From contig DAOUET010000097.1 in assembly GCA_034430155.1 (NCBI GenBank), positions 1 to 50,683 of the forward strand: a stretch of 50,683 bases of DNA, written 5' to 3'. Position numbers and translations under genes: made by a program. Source of the DNA: DAOUET01 sp034430155. Lineage in GTDB: Bacteria; Chloroflexota; Anaerolineae; Anaerolineales; UBA4823. Each line of letters begins with the position of its first letter. Position 1 is the stretch's first letter. Below the pieces are notes generated by a model that searched no databases, had not been told where the DNA came from, and was given only the letters and a program-made list of their open reading frames with translations. Of this stretch, positions 15,594 through 25,096 are shown in pieces.

Positions 15594-16520
15594 ATGGCGT
15601 TACTTGTTCAAATGATATTCAATGCCCTTCAATCGGGCAGTTTCTATGCATTAATCGCCTTGGGCTACTCGATGGTTTACGGCATCCTGATGTTGTTCAA
15701 CTTTGCTCACGGTGATATCTTCATGACGGGAGCTTATATCGGGTTCTTCATCTCCACCGGGCTGGTATCCTTAGCTGCATTAGGCATCTTCCCCTTACCT
15801 AACTGGTTGCTTCTGGCGCTCACCGTTGTCTTCGCAATGATTGCTACTTCCCTGGTGGGTATAATCGTTGAACGGGTTGGTTATCGGCCGCTGCGTAATG
15901 CCCCCAGAGCATCAGCGGCCATCACAGGATTAATGATCGGGATTATCCTGGAAACTGGCAACCTGGCGCTATTAGGGGCAGAACGGAAAAATTTTCCCAC
16001 CTTTATTGAAACGAAAACCTATCAAGTCATGCAGGGGGTAACAATAACCAATACCCGTATTATGATTGTCGGCCTATCTATCCTGCTCATGCTGGGGTTG
16101 CATCTGTTCGTTCGCCGTACCAAATGGGGTATGGCTATGCGAGCCATGGCTTACGACTATGTCGTCGTCCCATTAATGGGGGTATCCAGCAACACTATCG
16201 CGGTAATGACTTTTGCGATCGGATCAGCGTTGGCGGCCGCCGCCGGGATCTTCTACGGCATCGCTTACCCCGTATTAGACCCTTACATGGGTATCATCAT
16301 CGGCTGGAAGGCTTTTGTCGCTGCAATCCTGGGTGGACGCGGATCAATCATTGGGGCCGCACTGGCTGGCTTTCTATTGGGCTTCATTGAGATTTTTGTG
16401 GGGTATTTTCTCCCTTCTGCCATGCGCGATTTCGTAGCCTACTCTATCATCCTGATCATCCTGACTTTCAGACCTCACGGTTTCTTTGGGGAACCTTATA
16501 GCGCCCAACTCAGACTGTGA
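15594..16520 (+). CDS. livH: Branched-chain amino acid ABC transporter permease LivH
   Basis: 308 residues, hydrophobic throughout with about eight membrane segments. It has the family hallmarks NALQSGSFYALIALGYSMVY followed by FNFAHGDIFMTGAY near the N-terminus, and IIGWKAFVAAILGGRGSIIG in the cytoplasmic EAA-like loop near the C-terminus, which contacts the ATPases. It forms the membrane channel with LivM. The ATG at 15594 lies seven bases after GAGGAG and is preferred over a TTG at 15579 that precedes this ribosome binding site. Confidence 0.94.
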   Translation: MALLVQMIFNALQSGSFYALIALGYSMVYGILMLFNFAHGDIFMTGAYIGFFISTGLVSLAALGIFPLPNWLLLALTVVFAMIATSLVGIIVERVGYRPLRNAPRASAAITGLMIGIILETGNLALLGAERKNFPTFIETKTYQVMQGVTITNTRIMIVGLSILLMLGLHLFVRRTKWGMAMRAMAYDYVVVPLMGVSSNTIAVMTFAIGSALAAAAGIFYGIAYPVLDPYMGIIIGWKAFVAAILGGRGSIIGAALAGFLLGFIEIFVGYFLPSAMRDFVAYSIILIILTFRPHGFFGEPYSAQLRL

Positions 16521-16569
16521 GAGGGGAATCTGTTCATCAGGATTGATAATCATAGAATGAGGTACAAAT

Positions 16570-17907
16570 ATGTCACTGGAAGATAGTACTGTAACCACAA
16601 AGGCCGCAGGTATGGCTTCAATCATGACTCGGCTGAGACATGCTTTTGCTCAAGTTCCGATGTTAAGCTGGCTGCTTGGTATTTTATTAGCGGTATTAAT
16701 TGAGCACTTTGTGGGATATTCTTTCGCCATCGGTTTGGGACTATCTAACGTTCCCCCCCTGTTGGGTGTCACCATCATTTTCTCACGGCCTGCGTTGATC
16801 CCCAACGTCATCGTATTTGTGTTGCTGGTGTACGTCCTGCCAATTGGCGGATTAGCCCTGCTTAGCGCGCCCCTGATGAACAGGTTTGCTGCCAAGCTAA
16901 TATCTTACCCAATTTTTGTCTCCGGACTACTTCATCTGGCTTTACTTTATGCTGATCTACATATATGGGCAACTATAAACGACTATAGGATATATATCGC
17001 CAGGATAATCCTGATCGCAATCCTGGTCACCCTCAGTCTAAATGTGGTCAACGGATACATGGGAGAGTTCTCGTGCTCCCATCCTGGTTTTATGGCTCTA
17101 GGCGCATATGGAGCCTCAATCTTCACCGTCGTATGCTTTGTCCCAAACAACGTCTTTGGTGTAACTCTCTTACCGGCTGCATTGGGTCCCTTCCTGTTCC
17201 CTTTGGCCATAATCTTTGGAGGGTTGCTGGCTTCTTTTGGAGCTCTGTTTGTTGCTATCCCTTCTTTTCAAACCCGAGGAGATTATCTGGCAATTATCTC
17301 CCTGGCCTTCATGTTCATCGTCAAAAGCCTGATCGAGAACCTGGAGATTTTCGGCGGAGCACGTGGTTTTATGGGCATGCCGAGTTGGGCCTCGCTGCCT
17401 GTGGTATTTGTGTGGACTGTGCTGGGGTTGCTGATCATTAATAACTTCGTACGCTCCACATTAGGAAAGGCGTTAAATGCAGTCCGCGATGATGAGACGG
17501 CCGCTACTGCCATGACGATCAACACCAGGCGCACTAAAATGGTGGCCTTCCTCTTCTCAGCCTTCTGGGCTGGCGTGGCAGGAGGGCTTCTGGCGCACGT
17601 GATCAGTTATGTGAATCCGGGTTCTTTCGGAATCTTGAAGCTAAGCGAGGTCCTGGCCATGGTCTACCTAGGGGGCCTGAACTCCGTTGTAGGTTCCTTG
17701 ATAGGGGCGGTCGGTCTCAACTTCCTCATGGAAGCTTTACGATCTTTCGAAATATACAAGTGGATTGTGATCCCTGTTTTGCTTATCCTGGTGATGATCT
17801 TCCGGCCAACCGGATTGGTCGCGTTCAGGGAATTCAAGGTTGAAGATATTCTCAACCCCAAGGTTGAAACGGTAAAAGAGGTGGAACATGCCGCTGCTAC
17901 AGATTGA
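16570..17907 (+). CDS. livM: Branched-chain amino acid ABC transporter permease LivM, long form
   Basis: 445 residues, longer than most LivM proteins (about 300-350). The LivM core begins around residue 140 with LIAILVTLSLNVVNGYMGEF, followed by HPGFMALGAYGASIF, and has VRDDETAATAMTIN-TRRTK and EVLAMVYLGGLNSVVGSLIGA near the C-terminus. The first 130 residues add about three more membrane segments. GAGG stands before the ATG. The 3' end overlaps the start of livG by 20 bases, so translation is probably coupled. Confidence 0.93.
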   Translation: MSLEDSTVTTKAAGMASIMTRLRHAFAQVPMLSWLLGILLAVLIEHFVGYSFAIGLGLSNVPPLLGVTIIFSRPALIPNVIVFVLLVYVLPIGGLALLSAPLMNRFAAKLISYPIFVSGLLHLALLYADLHIWATINDYRIYIARIILIAILVTLSLNVVNGYMGEFSCSHPGFMALGAYGASIFTVVCFVPNNVFGVTLLPAALGPFLFPLAIIFGGLLASFGALFVAIPSFQTRGDYLAIISLAFMFIVKSLIENLEIFGGARGFMGMPSWASLPVVFVWTVLGLLIINNFVRSTLGKALNAVRDDETAATAMTINTRRTKMVAFLFSAFWAGVAGGLLAHVISYVNPGSFGILKLSEVLAMVYLGGLNSVVGSLIGAVGLNFLMEALRSFEIYKWIVIPVLLILVMIFRPTGLVAFREFKVEDILNPKVETVKEVEHAAATD

Positions 17908-18658
17908 GAACCTCACCGTCTTCTTTGGTGGTTTGAGAGCCGTTCACGACTTTCATTTCAACATCGAACTGGGTCAGGTTAGAGGCCTGATCGGACCTAA
18001 CGGCGCCGGAAAAACCACAATCTTCAACCTGATCACCGGCATCCACAAGCCTACCAATGGTGAGATCACCTTAGAGGGGAAGGATATTGTAGGACTTCGC
18101 CCGAATGAGATCGCTGCCATGGGTATTGGCAGGACCTTCCAAAACATGCGCCTGTGGAGGCATATGACCGTTCTCGAGCATATCAAGATGGCGCGTTATT
18201 CTAAGCTCGATTACGGCTTAGTGGGAGCTTTCTTTGGAACGTCACTGCGCCATAAAGAAGAAGATGATGCCGAAAAAAGAGCAGTTGAACTCATGGAATT
18301 GTTTGGAATCAGTCGATACGCTGACCAAGTTGTAACCGGGCTGCCGTATGGCATTCAGAGAAGGGTAGAGATGGCAAGAGCAATGGCGATGGAACCCAAA
18401 CTCCTGCTCCTGGACGAGCCTACGGCTGGGATGAACCTGGAAGAACTTGGCGATATGGTCAAGGTAATCCGGCAAATAAAGAAGGAGTTTGACCTGGCGA
18501 TCTTTCTCATTGAACATAGAATGAGGGTTGTTATGGACCTATGTGAGAGGATCCAGACCCTGGATTTCGGAGAAGTAATCGCTGAAGGCATTCCCGAAGA
18601 GATTCGATCTAATCCCAGAGTGATCGATGCCTATTTAGGCAAGGAGGCGGAGATCTGA
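17888..18658 (+). CDS. livG: Branched-chain amino acid ABC transporter ATP-binding protein LivG
   Basis: 256 residues. Walker A is GPNGAGKTT near residue 38, the Q-loop region is FQNMRLW, and LPYGIQRRVEMARAMA is the signature segment, where LPYG replaces the standard LSGG as is common in LivG. Walker B is LLLLDEPTAGMN and the switch His is in LIEHRM. It overlaps livM by 20 bases and its stop codon shares bases with the livF start. It powers import with LivF on the cytoplasmic side. Confidence 0.96.
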   Translation: MPLLQIENLTVFFGGLRAVHDFHFNIELGQVRGLIGPNGAGKTTIFNLITGIHKPTNGEITLEGKDIVGLRPNEIAAMGIGRTFQNMRLWRHMTVLEHIKMARYSKLDYGLVGAFFGTSLRHKEEDDAEKRAVELMELFGISRYADQVVTGLPYGIQRRVEMARAMAMEPKLLLLDEPTAGMNLEELGDMVKVIRQIKKEFDLAIFLIEHRMRVVMDLCERIQTLDFGEVIAEGIPEEIRSNPRVIDAYLGKEAEI

Positions 18659-19371
18659 TGCTGCTATCCGTAGAAAACCTGCGAGTATCCTATGGAGCGA
18701 TCAAAGCCCTTCAAGGTATAAATTTCCAGGTCGACGAGGGCGAGATCGTGTGTATCATCGGTGCTAATGGTGCCGGTAAAAGCACCACCTTGCAAGCCAT
18801 TTCCCGTTTAGTCAACGCTGAACCGGAGAGCCAATTGACCTTCATGGGTGAGGATTTGCTCAAGTATCCGCCCGATAAAGTAGTCAGCGTATTGGGTATC
18901 TCCCAGGTTCCGGAAGGGAGGCGCTTATTTGGAAACCTCACCGTCATGGAAAATCTGATCCTGGCCGCCTTTTCCCGCAAAGATAGCGAAGCCGTTGAAC
19001 GGGATTTTGAGCGGATATTTGTCCTGTTTCCCCGCCTGGAAGAGCGTAAAAAACAGAAGGCTATGACGCTGAGCGGCGGCGAACAGCAAATGCTGGCTGT
19101 TGGGCGAGCACTCATGAGCGCCAGAAAGATGATGCTCCTGGACGAACCCTCCATGGGGCTGGCTCCGCTCCTGATGATGACCATGTTCGATGCTTTAAAA
19201 GAGATCAATGAAGAAGGGACAACCATTCTGTTGGTGGAACAGAATGCTCGCATGGCGCTGAAATTTGCGCAGCGCGGGTATGTTTTGGAGACCGGGAACC
19301 TGGTACTTGAGGGAAGTTCAGAGGAGCTGCTCGCTAATCCCGAGGTAAACAAAGCCTATCTGGGTGGTTGA
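18658..19371 (+). CDS. livF: Branched-chain amino acid ABC transporter ATP-binding protein LivF
   Basis: 237 residues. Walker A is GANGAGKST, the signature is LSGGEQQML, Walker B is MMLLDEPSMGLAP, and the switch position reads LLVEQNA as usual in LivF. The start overlaps the livG stop (TGATG). The last 38 bases overlap the 3' end of the convergent alanine racemase gene, so no terminator separates the two and the transcripts must run into each other. Confidence 0.96.
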   Translation: MLLSVENLRVSYGAIKALQGINFQVDEGEIVCIIGANGAGKSTTLQAISRLVNAEPESQLTFMGEDLLKYPPDKVVSVLGISQVPEGRRLFGNLTVMENLILAAFSRKDSEAVERDFERIFVLFPRLEERKKQKAMTLSGGEQQMLAVGRALMSARKMMLLDEPSMGLAPLLMMTMFDALKEINEEGTTILLVEQNARMALKFAQRGYVLETGNLVLEGSSEELLANPEVNKAYLGG

Positions 19372-20479
19372 GATATGTTCTTGGAACCCTCGAACTGATT
19401 CCGCAGACTACCTCATAATTAATTGTTTGCCACCGATCAGCGACTTCGTCGGCCGTGACCTGCTTATCCCCTTGAAATCCGATCAAAACCACTTCGTCAC
19501 CAGCCCTGGCATTGGGAACAGAATCTAGCTGTACCATGATCTGATCCATGCATACCTGACCGATCACCGGCACTCTCTGCCCCTGAACCAGGACTTGATT
19601 TCCTGCCACACGCCGGAAACCATCGGCATAGCCTACCGGAATGGTCCCAATCAGCTCATGCGATTTGGTGATGTACGCATGACCATAGCTCACCCCTTGG
19701 CCAGGGGATAACAATTTCACCTGACTAAGAACCGTTTTCCATGATAGCGCTGGTCGAAATCCATCAGGCAATTGGCATTCTTTTGAGGGGTGCAATCCAT
19801 AAATCGAAATCCCTGTTCGGACCATATCGAAACATGTAGTGGGACTCATTAAACTGGCGGCAGAGTTAGCAGCATGAATCAAGGGAAGTCTGATCCCGGC
19901 TGATTCCAGATCATGTAGGACTTTGCCAAAAATTTCTTCTTGTACCTTGGTGGGGCTTTGATCCCTTTCATCTGCCCGGGCAAAATGGGTCATTAATCCC
20001 TCAAAAGTGACGCTAGGCGCCTCAAGAATCGCCTGTGCCAGGTCGATTGCCCAGGTTGGTTGAATGCCTAACCGACTCATGCCTGTATCAACCTTTAGAT
20101 GAACTCTGGCAGATGTTCCTATTTGTTGAGCGGTATCCGATATGCTTTGGATTTGGTCCTCACTCCAAACTGTCATAGAGATCTGGTGAGCAATTGCATC
20201 CGAAATTCGTCCATAGGGGGTAAAGCCAAGGGACAAGATTGGGCAATCTAATCCATGATTACGCAATTCTAGCGCTTCACCAATCCGGGCGACTCCTAAC
20301 CATGTTGCTCCTGCCCTAAGTACCGCCCGGGCAACCGGAACCGCACCATGCCCGTAAGCGTTACCCTTAACGATCGCCATCACTTGAACGCCGCTTCGTC
20401 TTCGGAGGAGACGGATGTTGTGGCCGATGGCATTTAAATCGATTTCTAACCAAGTTGAATATTTGTCTTGCCTGTCCAT
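19334..20479 (-). CDS. alr: Alanine racemase
   Basis: 381 residues. The PLP lysine is Lys38 in MAIVKGNAYGHGA, and the second catalytic residue is the Tyr in GQGVSYGHAY. GTIPVGYADGFRR, VCMDQIMVQLD and the C-terminal domain around DEVVLIGFQGDK fit the family. It makes D-alanine for the cell wall, or degrades D-alanine. The ATG at 20479 (MDRQDKYSTW) gives the normal N-terminus; the frame is open 42 codons further upstream but that part is unlike the family. It follows a large FAD/Fe-S dehydrogenase on the same strand and overlaps livF at its 3' end. Confidence 0.95.
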   Translation of the reverse strand: MDRQDKYSTWLEIDLNAIGHNIRLLRRRSGVQVMAIVKGNAYGHGAVPVARAVLRAGATWLGVARIGEALELRNHGLDCPILSLGFTPYGRISDAIAHQISMTVWSEDQIQSISDTAQQIGTSARVHLKVDTGMSRLGIQPTWAIDLAQAILEAPSVTFEGLMTHFARADERDQSPTKVQEEIFGKVLHDLESAGIRLPLIHAANSAASLMSPTTCFDMVRTGISIYGLHPSKECQLPDGFRPALSWKTVLSQVKLLSPGQGVSYGHAYITKSHELIGTIPVGYADGFRRVAGNQVLVQGQRVPVIGQVCMDQIMVQLDSVPNARAGDEVVLIGFQGDKQVTADEVADRWQTINYEVVCGISSRVPRTYLNHPDRLCLPRD

Positions 20480-20618
20480 GAGATTGAGTATACTCACTTT
20501 TTGTAATAGGAAAAGTACCTCGGCAGCCTCTCTATTTTTAGTGATGGTTTTTTGGCACGACTGATAATGAGAAAATCCAAGCTCCATAAGCTGACATAGC
20601 AGCATGCGAGTTGGATCT

Positions 20619-23600
20619 TTAACCTGGCAGGCTTGTAGAATTACGATCCAGAAGCATTACTGGATGAACTGCTGTCTCTCCAGTGCCGTCTTGGATCTGG
20701 GACCGGCAAGAGACACCTGAGGCGGCGACAATTACCTTGCCACCCATTGCGGAAGCTTGACGAATAGCTGGAAATAACTTGAGCTCTCCGATTTTCATGG
20801 AAAGGTGGTAATGCTCGCTTTCGTAGCCAAACGCCCCGGCCATTCCACAACAACCGCTATCGACCAGGGTTACCTGATACCCTACAGCTCTGAGTATCTC
20901 AGCAGTTGCAGCTATTCCGGTGGCAAATCCATCTTGTGCAGGTGGCTGGGTTTTTTGATAGCAATGACCGTGAAGAAGCACCTCTCTATTTGCATTTCCG
21001 TTAACTATGCGCAAATTTGGTTTTTTCCCATCAGCGCCTGGTCGAATCAAATATTCATCGATCATAAATACCCTATCCTTTAACCCGGTGACATATTGGT
21101 TGTCTGGCAATAAATCAAGATATTCATCTCTCAGGGAATAAATTTCTGAGGGCTCTACGCCAATGATCGGCAGGCTTCCATCTGGGTCAAGTCTCTGGAT
21201 GGCTTTTACAACAGCTGCGGCCTTTCGTCGGGCGGGCTCTAAGAAGCCCTTCGAAATCAGGGTCCTACCGGAGTCGATGATGGGGATTATCTTTACCTGA
21301 CATCCAACCGCCTGCAATACCTTAATGGCTGCCAGACCAACTTCAGGATGGAAGTATTCAGTGAATGGATCAGATAGAAAGAGGCAATCCCACTGTTTTG
21401 AATGATTGAGGGTATTGTTTGATAGATATTGGGTGAGTGAGCGAGATGCCAAGGTGGGTAAGTTTCGATTTGCAGAAATTGAAAACCATTTCTCTCCTAT
21501 TTTCTTGATAGTTTCATTACGCAAGAGTTTATTGATAAATGGAGCACCACGATGCGTGATTCTAGCGAATAAACTGATATAGGCGAACAGATAATCACGC
21601 CAGGGTCGACGATGTGTTTCTTTTTCAGAAAACTTGTAATAATGATTAAGAAACTCATATTTGAGTTTAGCCATGTCAACCGCAGAGGGACATTCGGCTT
21701 TGCATCCCTTACAAGCCAGGCAGAGATCCAGAGCTTCAAATACCTTCTGCTCTGCGAGCTGATTTGAAGAAAAATTTCCAGAAAGCATCCCCCTGAGAAG
21801 ATTAGCCCGTCCTCGAGTGCTGTGCATTTCTTCAAAGGTAGCTTGATAGGAAGGACACATCAAACCATCAGCTTTCCGGCAAACCCCCGCTCCATTACAC
21901 AATTCCACAGCTCCTAAAAAGCCGGCTTGACGCGAGAAATCCATCTTGGTCGATAAATCGATAGGATGATAATCTGCGCCATAGCGTAGATGGGTATCCA
22001 TTGCGGGAGAATCCAATATTTTTCCTGGATTTAATATTCCACCAGGATCAGCTGTGTTCTTAAGCATTCTAAAAGCAGCCAGCACCTCTGAGCCATAAGC
22101 ACGCTCCATCCATTCAGAGCGCGCTAATCCATTGCCGTGCTCTCCACTAACCGCTCCCCCTAACTGCAAGGTAAGATCAACAGCTTGTTCGGCAATCTGC
22201 CGCATTTCCTTAACCCCCTGGCCGGTCTTTAAATTTACCAATGGGCGAATATGGAGGCAGCCAGCAGAAGCATGAGCATAGAAATCCCCCTGGGTATTAT
22301 GAGATTTCATAATCTCTTCTAAGCCACGCACAAAGGTTGCCAACTTCGCAACTGGAACGGATAAATCCTCGATGAAAGCGGCTGGTTTGATATCCCCAGG
22401 GCGTGATAGTAGAATACCCAAGCCTACTTTGCGGACGGACCAAATTCTATCTTGTTCTTCACGAGATTGGGCCACCAGCACGTTAGGGGCTAAATTGAGA
22501 GCTTTTTCCAGCAGTTTGGATTGTTCCTCACCGGCGAATTCAACTACGAGGATAGCTTCCGGAATGTAGTCTCCATTTGAGATCGCGGATAATTTCAGCT
22601 GTAGTTCATCGATAAAGGAAAGATTGTGAGCGTAAGCCGGCACTGAACGTGCCAATTCTATTAAGTTCTTTGGGATAAGTTCAATTGCAGAAGGATGATG
22701 ATCCAACAAGCCACTGACTGCTTCGCAAGCGGTTTCCAGGGTGTCGAAGGCTAATATCCCTAGAACAGTATTGTGAGGTCGGGGAACAAGGCGAACCTTT
22801 GCACGGCGGATGATCGCCAAGGTGCCTTCAGAGCCAGCTACCAGCGGAGCCAGATTTAGATAGCCATGCGGTACGGGAGGGTATGGCAGGTGGCTTTGTC
22901 CATCTACCTCGGACCATTGCGGAGGTTGGGAGGCCGCCCAGGGCAGCAGATAATTTAGGTTATACCCCGAGGCTCGCCGCCAGGTGCGAGGCCATTTTTC
23001 TTGGATTGATGTATAAAAGCGCTGGCGTATGTGGATTGCGGTGGCATAAAGGGCTGATTCAATAGATCCGGCATTAGATATCATTTCCGTTTCTGCTGGT
23101 TTGCCAATTGACCCATGCCACATACCTGCTCGTCTTTGAGCTTCCTGCAAGGAAATCGTTTCGAAGTATGCAAGAGAACCATCTGCCAGGAGCACTTCGG
23201 AGGCAAGTAGGTGATCTGCTGTCATACCATAAAGGATAGAATGTGCGCCACTGGCGTTGCTGGCGATACTGCCCCCCATGGTGGCGCGTTCAGCTGAGGC
23301 GGGATCAGGACCAAATTGCAGTCCATGTCTTCCAGCCTGCTGGTTTACTTCAGCCATTATCACACCCGGCTCTACGGTAGCTGTTCTCTCCTCTGGGTTG
23401 ATTTCAATTTGCTTATTTAAATATCGAGAGCAATCGATAACCAGGGCATCCCCGATTGCCTGACCGGCCAGGCTAGAGCCAGATCCACGTGGCAGGATCG
23501 GCACCTGGTATTTAACGGCAATCTCTACAACGGCTGATAATTCATCCAGGGAGCGTGGAAAAACCACACCGATCGGTTCGATCTGGTAAATGGAAGCATC

Positions 23601-23705
23601 CGTGCTATATAACAGACGGGTGGTTTCATCAAAACATACTTCACCCTTGATATTCTTCTGGAGCTCATTAGATAAATCAGCCAGCGCGTAAGTCGATTTC
23701 TTCAT
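20619..23705 (-). CDS. Fused FAD-linked dehydrogenase with Fe-S domain (D-lactate/glycolate type)
   Basis: 1028 residues. The N-terminal half is a GlcD/Dld-like flavoprotein: PRGSGSSLAGQAIGDALVID at about residue 74 is the FAD-binding loop, GGSIASNASGAHSI the second flavin contact, and GEHGNGLARSEW with DPGGILNPGKIL the end of the FAD-oxidase C domain. Then come two Cys groups for 4Fe-4S clusters (CNGAGVCRKADGLMCPSY and CLACKGCKAECPSAVD near residue 600-670), followed by a GlcF-like part with HGHCYQKTQ and DSGCCGMAGAFGYE (CCG motif). It oxidises a 2-hydroxy acid such as D-lactate and passes electrons to the respiratory chain. The D-isomer link to the downstream alanine racemase gene is suggestive only. 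Confidence 0.9.
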   Translation of the reverse strand: MKKSTYALADLSNELQKNIKGEVCFDETTRLLYSTDASIYQIEPIGVVFPRSLDELSAVVEIAVKYQVPILPRGSGSSLAGQAIGDALVIDCSRYLNKQIEINPEERTATVEPGVIMAEVNQQAGRHGLQFGPDPASAERATMGGSIASNASGAHSILYGMTADHLLASEVLLADGSLAYFETISLQEAQRRAGMWHGSIGKPAETEMISNAGSIESALYATAIHIRQRFYTSIQEKWPRTWRRASGYNLNYLLPWAASQPPQWSEVDGQSHLPYPPVPHGYLNLAPLVAGSEGTLAIIRRAKVRLVPRPHNTVLGILAFDTLETACEAVSGLLDHHPSAIELIPKNLIELARSVPAYAHNLSFIDELQLKLSAISNGDYIPEAILVVEFAGEEQSKLLEKALNLAPNVLVAQSREEQDRIWSVRKVGLGILLSRPGDIKPAAFIEDLSVPVAKLATFVRGLEEIMKSHNTQGDFYAHASAGCLHIRPLVNLKTGQGVKEMRQIAEQAVDLTLQLGGAVSGEHGNGLARSEWMERAYGSEVLAAFRMLKNTADPGGILNPGKILDSPAMDTHLRYGADYHPIDLSTKMDFSRQAGFLGAVELCNGAGVCRKADGLMCPSYQATFEEMHSTRGRANLLRGMLSGNFSSNQLAEQKVFEALDLCLACKGCKAECPSAVDMAKLKYEFLNHYYKFSEKETHRRPWRDYLFAYISLFARITHRGAPFINKLLRNETIKKIGEKWFSISANRNLPTLASRSLTQYLSNNTLNHSKQWDCLFLSDPFTEYFHPEVGLAAIKVLQAVGCQVKIIPIIDSGRTLISKGFLEPARRKAAAVVKAIQRLDPDGSLPIIGVEPSEIYSLRDEYLDLLPDNQYVTGLKDRVFMIDEYLIRPGADGKKPNLRIVNGNANREVLLHGHCYQKTQPPAQDGFATGIAATAEILRAVGYQVTLVDSGCCGMAGAFGYESEHYHLSMKIGELKLFPAIRQASAMGGKVIVAASGVSCRSQIQDGTGETAVHPVMLLDRNSTSLPG

Positions 23706-23878
23706 CTTATGTATTGGATTTACCTGCTATTTGTACTGCTTGAGTTGCTAACGAAACAACTACCCGCATTATAATATCTCTATATGAAAGTTTTAATATC
23801 TAGATGACAGTCTCATTGACGTCTTAATAAAATGGAGATAAACTTTCTTCAAATGAGTGCTTGCGGAGAAACGATTAT

Positions 23879-25096
23879 ATGAGTATCAGCCAACTTGCCC
23901 GGTCGGTCGTCGATTCGCCGACTTTAAGGCTCAACGAAGAAGCCCGGCTTTTACGAGAAAAAGGCCAGCCCGTTATCCACTTGGGAATCGGTGAGCCTAA
24001 GAACAAAACACCCATAACCGCGATTCTAAGTTCTGCAGCAAAATTGAGTTCAGGCGATGTTAAATATACTCCAACGGACGGTCTTCCGTCTCTAAAGAAA
24101 GCCATCATCAAGTACACAGAGGAAAACTATAATCGCGTGGTTGCTCCAGAGAATATTATTGTGACATCTGGCGCCAAGCAATCAATCTATAACGTGTTGT
24201 TCAGCATCATCAACCCACAAGATGAGGTCATAATCCTGGCACCTTATTGGGTTAGCTACCCTGAAATGGTCAAGATGGTTTATGGGATTCCTGTAATCGT
24301 CACGCCCGAAGATGGAAGTTTCTATCCGAGAATGGAAGACATTAGGGAGACTATCAGCTCCTATACAAAAGCAATTATTGTGAACACCCCGAATAATCCA
24401 TCCGGAGTGGTATATCCCCCAGAATTTATCGCTGAAATCGTCGAGTTTTGCGAAGATCGGGATATCTATCTAATTATGGATGATATATATCATAAACTTG
24501 TATTTGACGGAAATATAGCCGTTCCAGGGTATCACTTTACCAATAGAGATATCGAAAACACCAAAGTGCTGGTCGTAAATGGCGTATCCAAACTCTATGG
24601 CATGACCGGCTTTCGGATCGGCTGGGTGATCGCAAACCGAAGGCTGGTTGAAGTTATGACAAATGTACAGGCTCAAACGACCTCTTGCCCAGCAGCAGTG
24701 CTCCAGGCTGCCGCGGAAGGGGCACTAACCGGCATCCAAAGCATCGTTGAGAGCCTGCGCTTGACGATCGAGAATAATCGGAACGTCATTATGCAGGAAC
24801 TTAAATCCTTTAACGAGGTCCGCGTTACCCGACCACAGGGCACTTTCTATTGTTTACCAGATTTTAGAGCATATAGCAACGACTCGGTAGAACTATCTAG
24901 ATTCCTCTTAAAAACCGCGCTGGTTGTGACGGTCCCAGGCAAAGAGTTTGGGATGGAGGGTTATCTGAGGCTCAGTTACGCGGGCTCAGTCAAGGATATC
25001 ACCGAAGGCGTAGCTAGGATGAAATGGGCTTTAGATCTAACCTCACCAAGAGAAATATATATTGGCGATAGAAAGATCATTAGAGATTGGTTATGA
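23879..25096 (+). CDS. Aminotransferase class I/II (aspartate aminotransferase-like)
   Basis: 405 residues. It has the fold-type I pattern: VIHLGIGEPKNKTP at the N-terminus, TSGAKQSIYN, APYWVSYPEM, NTPNNPSGVVY (the Asn that holds the cofactor), DDIYHKLVF, the PLP Lys in VNGVSKLYGMTGFRIGW, and LRLSYAG near the C-terminus (the carboxylate-binding Arg). The ATG at 23879 lies nine bases after GGAGA. The stop codon overlaps the next start (ATGA), coupling it to PEP carboxykinase. An aspartate-to-oxaloacetate reaction feeding PckA would make sense, but the amino acid used is not certain. Confidence 0.9.
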   Translation: MSISQLARSVVDSPTLRLNEEARLLREKGQPVIHLGIGEPKNKTPITAILSSAAKLSSGDVKYTPTDGLPSLKKAIIKYTEENYNRVVAPENIIVTSGAKQSIYNVLFSIINPQDEVIILAPYWVSYPEMVKMVYGIPVIVTPEDGSFYPRMEDIRETISSYTKAIIVNTPNNPSGVVYPPEFIAEIVEFCEDRDIYLIMDDIYHKLVFDGNIAVPGYHFTNRDIENTKVLVVNGVSKLYGMTGFRIGWVIANRRLVEVMTNVQAQTTSCPAAVLQAAAEGALTGIQSIVESLRLTIENNRNVIMQELKSFNEVRVTRPQGTFYCLPDFRAYSNDSVELSRFLLKTALVVTVPGKEFGMEGYLRLSYAGSVKDITEGVARMKWALDLTSPREIYIGDRKIIRDWL

